From contig NZ_NPKJ01000058.1 in assembly GCF_002284575.1 (NCBI RefSeq), forward strand, positions 56,372 through 120,371: a stretch of DNA of 64,000 bases, written 5' to 3'. Numbering within the stretch: position 1 is the first letter of the stretch; the number at the start of each line of letters is the position of its first letter. Under the pieces are notes generated by a model. It was not told the DNA's origin. It did not search any database and saw nothing but the letters and a program-made list of their open reading frames with translations. Both the position numbers and the translations under genes were made by a program. This document shows, piece by piece, positions 62,061 to 64,000 of this stretch. Origin of the DNA: Mesorhizobium temperatum (lineage in GTDB: Bacteria > Pseudomonadota > Alphaproteobacteria > Rhizobiales > Rhizobiaceae).

Positions 62061-62237
62061 TCAGCTCCAGATGAACGTGAGGAAGAAACCGGCAATAGCA
62101 ATTACCGAGATGACATTGGGCCACCATACGGCATCGTGGGCCGGTTTGGCTGGCTTGTACCTGTGCCCCGTGCGGGGCAGCAGGTCCGGATCGTAGCGCA
62201 CGTGGCGCTTAGGGTCGTATTTGATTAGCCGTTTCAT
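62061..62237 (-). CDS. small C-terminally anchored protein, 58 residues
   Basis: ATG 62237 follows CAGGAAG. The start MKRLIKYDPKRHVRYDPDLL is highly basic, the middle (GHRYKPAKPAHDAVWW) polar, and the end PNVISVIAIAGFFLTFIW is a membrane anchor. Its first codons lie inside the 3' end of the upstream 48-residue frame, suggesting coupled translation. No family recognised. Confidence 0.55.
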   Translation of the reverse strand: MKRLIKYDPKRHVRYDPDLLPRTGHRYKPAKPAHDAVWWPNVISVIAIAGFFLTFIWS

Positions 62238-62355
62238 CTTCCTGCACCCCATATTGCGACACATAGGATGGCGGCGGGTGCTCGGGATCGGCATGATATA
62301 GCACCTCGCCAAAGAGGATGCCGCTGGTGTGGTTGTTGGTTCTAATCCAGGTCAT
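62209..62355 (-). CDS. small protein, 48 residues, overlapping the next gene
   Basis: ATG 62355 opens MTWIRTNNHTSGILFGEVLY and runs 48 codons to TAA at 62211-62209, with HADPEHPPPSYVSQYGVQ in the middle. The following gene starts 29 bases before this one ends, within GAAGATGAAACG. Codon use resembles genuine genes, but no clear ribosome binding site is seen for this start. Confidence 0.42.
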   Translation of the reverse strand: MTWIRTNNHTSGILFGEVLYHADPEHPPPSYVSQYGVQEDETANQIRP

Positions 62356-62561
62356 GAAGTCCGCGCCATCCGTTGAGCAAGTTCGAGCGGCCCGGCAGCC
62401 CTATTGGGGTGACCATCAGCCGGCCGCCGGGCCTTGACCACCAGCGAGCTTAAGAGGAGGCGCTGTGCTGGCTGACCAAAAACTTGCGCTCAAAGGCAAC
62501 GGAAAAACATCATTCGAACGAACACTGCCCCCGGAAGCTTCTTCCAGCCGATGGAGGCACC

Positions 62562-62792
62562 ATGAAACGCAAGCCCAGCAAAACCGGATTCACCAAACTG
62601 CTCTCCGCCGACACCACATGGATGTCGGCCGATCCGCTGATCGGACTGCTCGAACTGGAGACCGACAGCGGCACGATTGAGCTGGCCATGAATAGGATCG
62701 TGGCCGAGCGACTTCTTTCTGCTGTCGTTGAATTTCTCCAGGCCGGCGAGGGAGATGACGCGCCAACGTTTGCTGTCGAGCGTTCGCAGTGA
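62562..62792 (+). CDS. small hypothetical protein, 76 residues
   Basis: ATG 62562 follows GGAGG. Basic start MKRKPSKTGFTKLL, then LIGLLELETDSGTIELAMNR and AERLLSAVVEFLQAGEG, a beta-beta-alpha-like pattern. Probably soluble. No family recognised. Confidence 0.5.
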   Translation: MKRKPSKTGFTKLLSADTTWMSADPLIGLLELETDSGTIELAMNRIVAERLLSAVVEFLQAGEGDDAPTFAVERSQ

Positions 62793-62814
62793 CGGCAAAG
62801 CACTCGGCAACCGG

Positions 62815-63309
62815 TCATTCTTGAACCAGCTTCAAACGACTATATCGGCGGAGGCTTTCTTCGATGACCATAGCGGTTGAGATAGCGACGCCTCTGGGTC
62901 CAAACTTTCTTGTGGATTCCAAAAGGCCAAGCGTAGCTCCAGCAAACAATCTGCCGTCGTTTGATGTTGATGGATCGTTTGCCGCCGACAACAGATACTC
63001 GTCGACGTCGTTGTAAAGAGCATTGGGAGCCGGCATTTTCAGTTGAATAAGCTGATCAACTGTTGCCCGAGTTCGGCTCTCCCTCTCGAAAAACCAGAAG
63101 TATGCCATGTAGCGAGCGAAGCCGTAGAGCGCCAGCACCATTTGAGCCACCCAAATTGCGACAGTGACCGCCGCGGCTACTACCAGTGCGCCAGGCCAAT
63201 CGTTCCAGATCGACGCTATGGCCAGGACGATCGCAAAATCGAAAATCGACCAAAGGATGATGCCTGCCCAAAAGCTGCGGCTCTCAGATGATTGAAACCT
63301 TGTGGCCAT
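62815..63309 (-). CDS. two-span membrane protein of unknown function
   Basis: Start taken at ATG 63309 (MATRFQSSES) with GGGGAG upstream; ATG 63339 is possible. About 164 residues with two spans (FWAGIILWSIFDFAIVLAIA and ALVVAAAVTVAIWVAQMVLALYGF), then a soluble C-terminal ~90 residues with SNDGRLFAGATLGLLES. No family recognised. Confidence 0.55.
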   Translation of the reverse strand: MATRFQSSESRSFWAGIILWSIFDFAIVLAIASIWNDWPGALVVAAAVTVAIWVAQMVLALYGFARYMAYFWFFERESRTRATVDQLIQLKMPAPNALYNDVDEYLLSAANDPSTSNDGRLFAGATLGLLESTRKFGPRGVAISTAMVIEESLRRYSRLKLVQE

Positions 63310-63427
63310 GATTGCTGTGCTCCCCGCATTGCTGGTCATCGTGGAGCAACGTTTGGTGACGCGCAAGCAGCGCCCCGGCGAGGGTGCGCTTTACGATTGA
63401 GCAGAAGGAAGTGGCCGGCGCCGGACC

Positions 63428-63625
63428 CTAACCGCGCGTTTTGGCTTTCGGGTCTGGAGCGCTTTCCGACGGATTAGCGGCCAATTTGGCGGATCGCCGA
63501 TCCCTTACCAACAGGGATTTTCTTTTTCTCGCCGGCAGCTCATCGTCGCCTTCAGCGGTCGCTCGGCCATGCTTCGCGGCAATCGCATAGTCGGCTCTGT
63601 TCGTTCGATAGTCTTTTTTTTGCAC
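63428..63625 (-). CDS. small basic protein under a possible EcfG promoter
   Basis: GTG 63625 follows GGGAGA. 65 residues, very basic and polar (MQKKDYRTNRADYAIAAKHG, then PARKRKSLLVRDRRSAKLAA), probably disordered and nucleic-acid-binding. A GGAAC-N17-CGTT site 26-51 bases upstream supports transcription by the stress sigma factor. Confidence 0.5.
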   Translation of the reverse strand: MQKKDYRTNRADYAIAAKHGRATAEGDDELPARKRKSLLVRDRRSAKLAANPSESAPDPKAKTRG

Positions 63626-64000
63626 AGTTATCTCCCGATTCAGAAGATTAACGCGGCATAGCGCCAGGCAGTTCCGAAGGTTGGCCCGTCGCTTCGCAAA
63701 TGTAGCGGCGGGTCTTCTACATACAGGTCGCGTCCCCAGCCTACGCGCTGCCGTCCGTCTCGCTTTCCTCGTCGAGCGTTCTCAGTGAGGCGTTAGTCGC
63801 GATGATGCAACCACCGCGATGGCCTTCGCGTTTAGCCACCTTCAATCTTGGCGAGCGATAAAAATGGCGGCGTTCATTCCGATTACAGTCTACCTGAATC
63901 ACAAGCCGATGGTGGTCGCGGTCGCGTCCCTACAGGTGGTGTAGCTCGGCGGTAGCGAAGCCGCTCGCGAGCGCGCCCTCGATAGCGCTGTAGCGAGCGA
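63626..64000. other. 375-base gap at the window end
   Basis: Holds the promoter of the small basic gene and no further gene that can be supported. The last 60 bases are rich in GCTCGCGAGCG-like palindromes. Confidence 0.4.
63651..63676 (-). promoter_or_regulatory. EcfG-type promoter, 17-base spacer
   Basis: Minus strand GGAAC (63676-63672), 17 bases, CGTT (63654-63651). One base longer than the nine exact sites elsewhere, but accepted by this sigma class; distance to the GTG start fits. Confidence 0.5.

Noticed and set aside
63930..64000. Hairpin-rich end that might be a tRNA or other RNA
   Set aside because: No acceptor stem with T-arm GGTTCRA pattern; only simple GCTCGCGAGC-type palindromes.

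Overview
The window reads as a chromosomal segment of a GC-rich alphaproteobacterium of the order Hyphomicrobiales, most like Mesorhizobium. The basis is the alphaproteobacterial stress locus (phyR, nepR, ecfG), a pstSCAB-phoU-phoB operon with extended PstA and PstC, many sugar ABC transporters with ROK proteins, HWE-type kinases, and a rhizobial-looking intergenic repeat. No rRNA, tRNA, CRISPR array or intact insertion sequence was recognised.

Layout. 1-7435: a sugar-use operon with a hydrolase end, a ribulose-phosphate-3-epimerase-family protein, a ROK kinase, a MalK-type ATPase with an apparent frameshift, an RbsB/C/A-like transporter and a Gfo/Idh/MocA oxidoreductase. 7446-11705: a small secreted protein and a ferric-type ABC importer with a convergent ATPase gene. 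11920-16953: a TetR regulator, its probable operator, and a divergent RND adaptor-pump pair. 17051-22681: an L,D-transpeptidase, small membrane proteins and a signalling cluster (pseudo-receiver regulator, OmpR-type regulator, hybrid kinase). 22958-29288: amine oxidase, dipeptidase, an mhqO/mhqD-like operon behind a palindrome, and a sulfatase/phosphonate monoester hydrolase.

29341-41865 is the most coherent part, a general stress response island. It holds ecfG-nepR, phyR, a single-domain response regulator, three HWE/HisKA_2-type kinases and several small envelope proteins. Nine sites with exactly GGAAC-N16-CGTT lie in front of these genes, plus one near-match here and a 17-spaced one at 63.65 kb. 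Sensor kinases would feed PhyR, PhyR would titrate NepR, and freed EcfG would transcribe the locus and its small membrane and lipoprotein genes.

41961-46862: a D-xylose-type ABC importer (xylFHG-like) with a divergent ROK repressor and two matching operators. 47038-53540: phoB, phoU, pstB, pstA, pstC and pstS behind a three-repeat Pho box. 54-58.9 kb: small lipoproteins, a GNAT-like protein, and a glutathione transferase with a histone-H1-like tail next to a VOC protein. 59.1-62 kb looks like a rearranged accessory patch: an A/T-richer 645-residue protein that appears to be the back half of a large NTPase, a frameshifted nuclease gene, and a C-terminal piece of an ATP-dependent DNA ligase. 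The last 2 kb carries small hypothetical genes.
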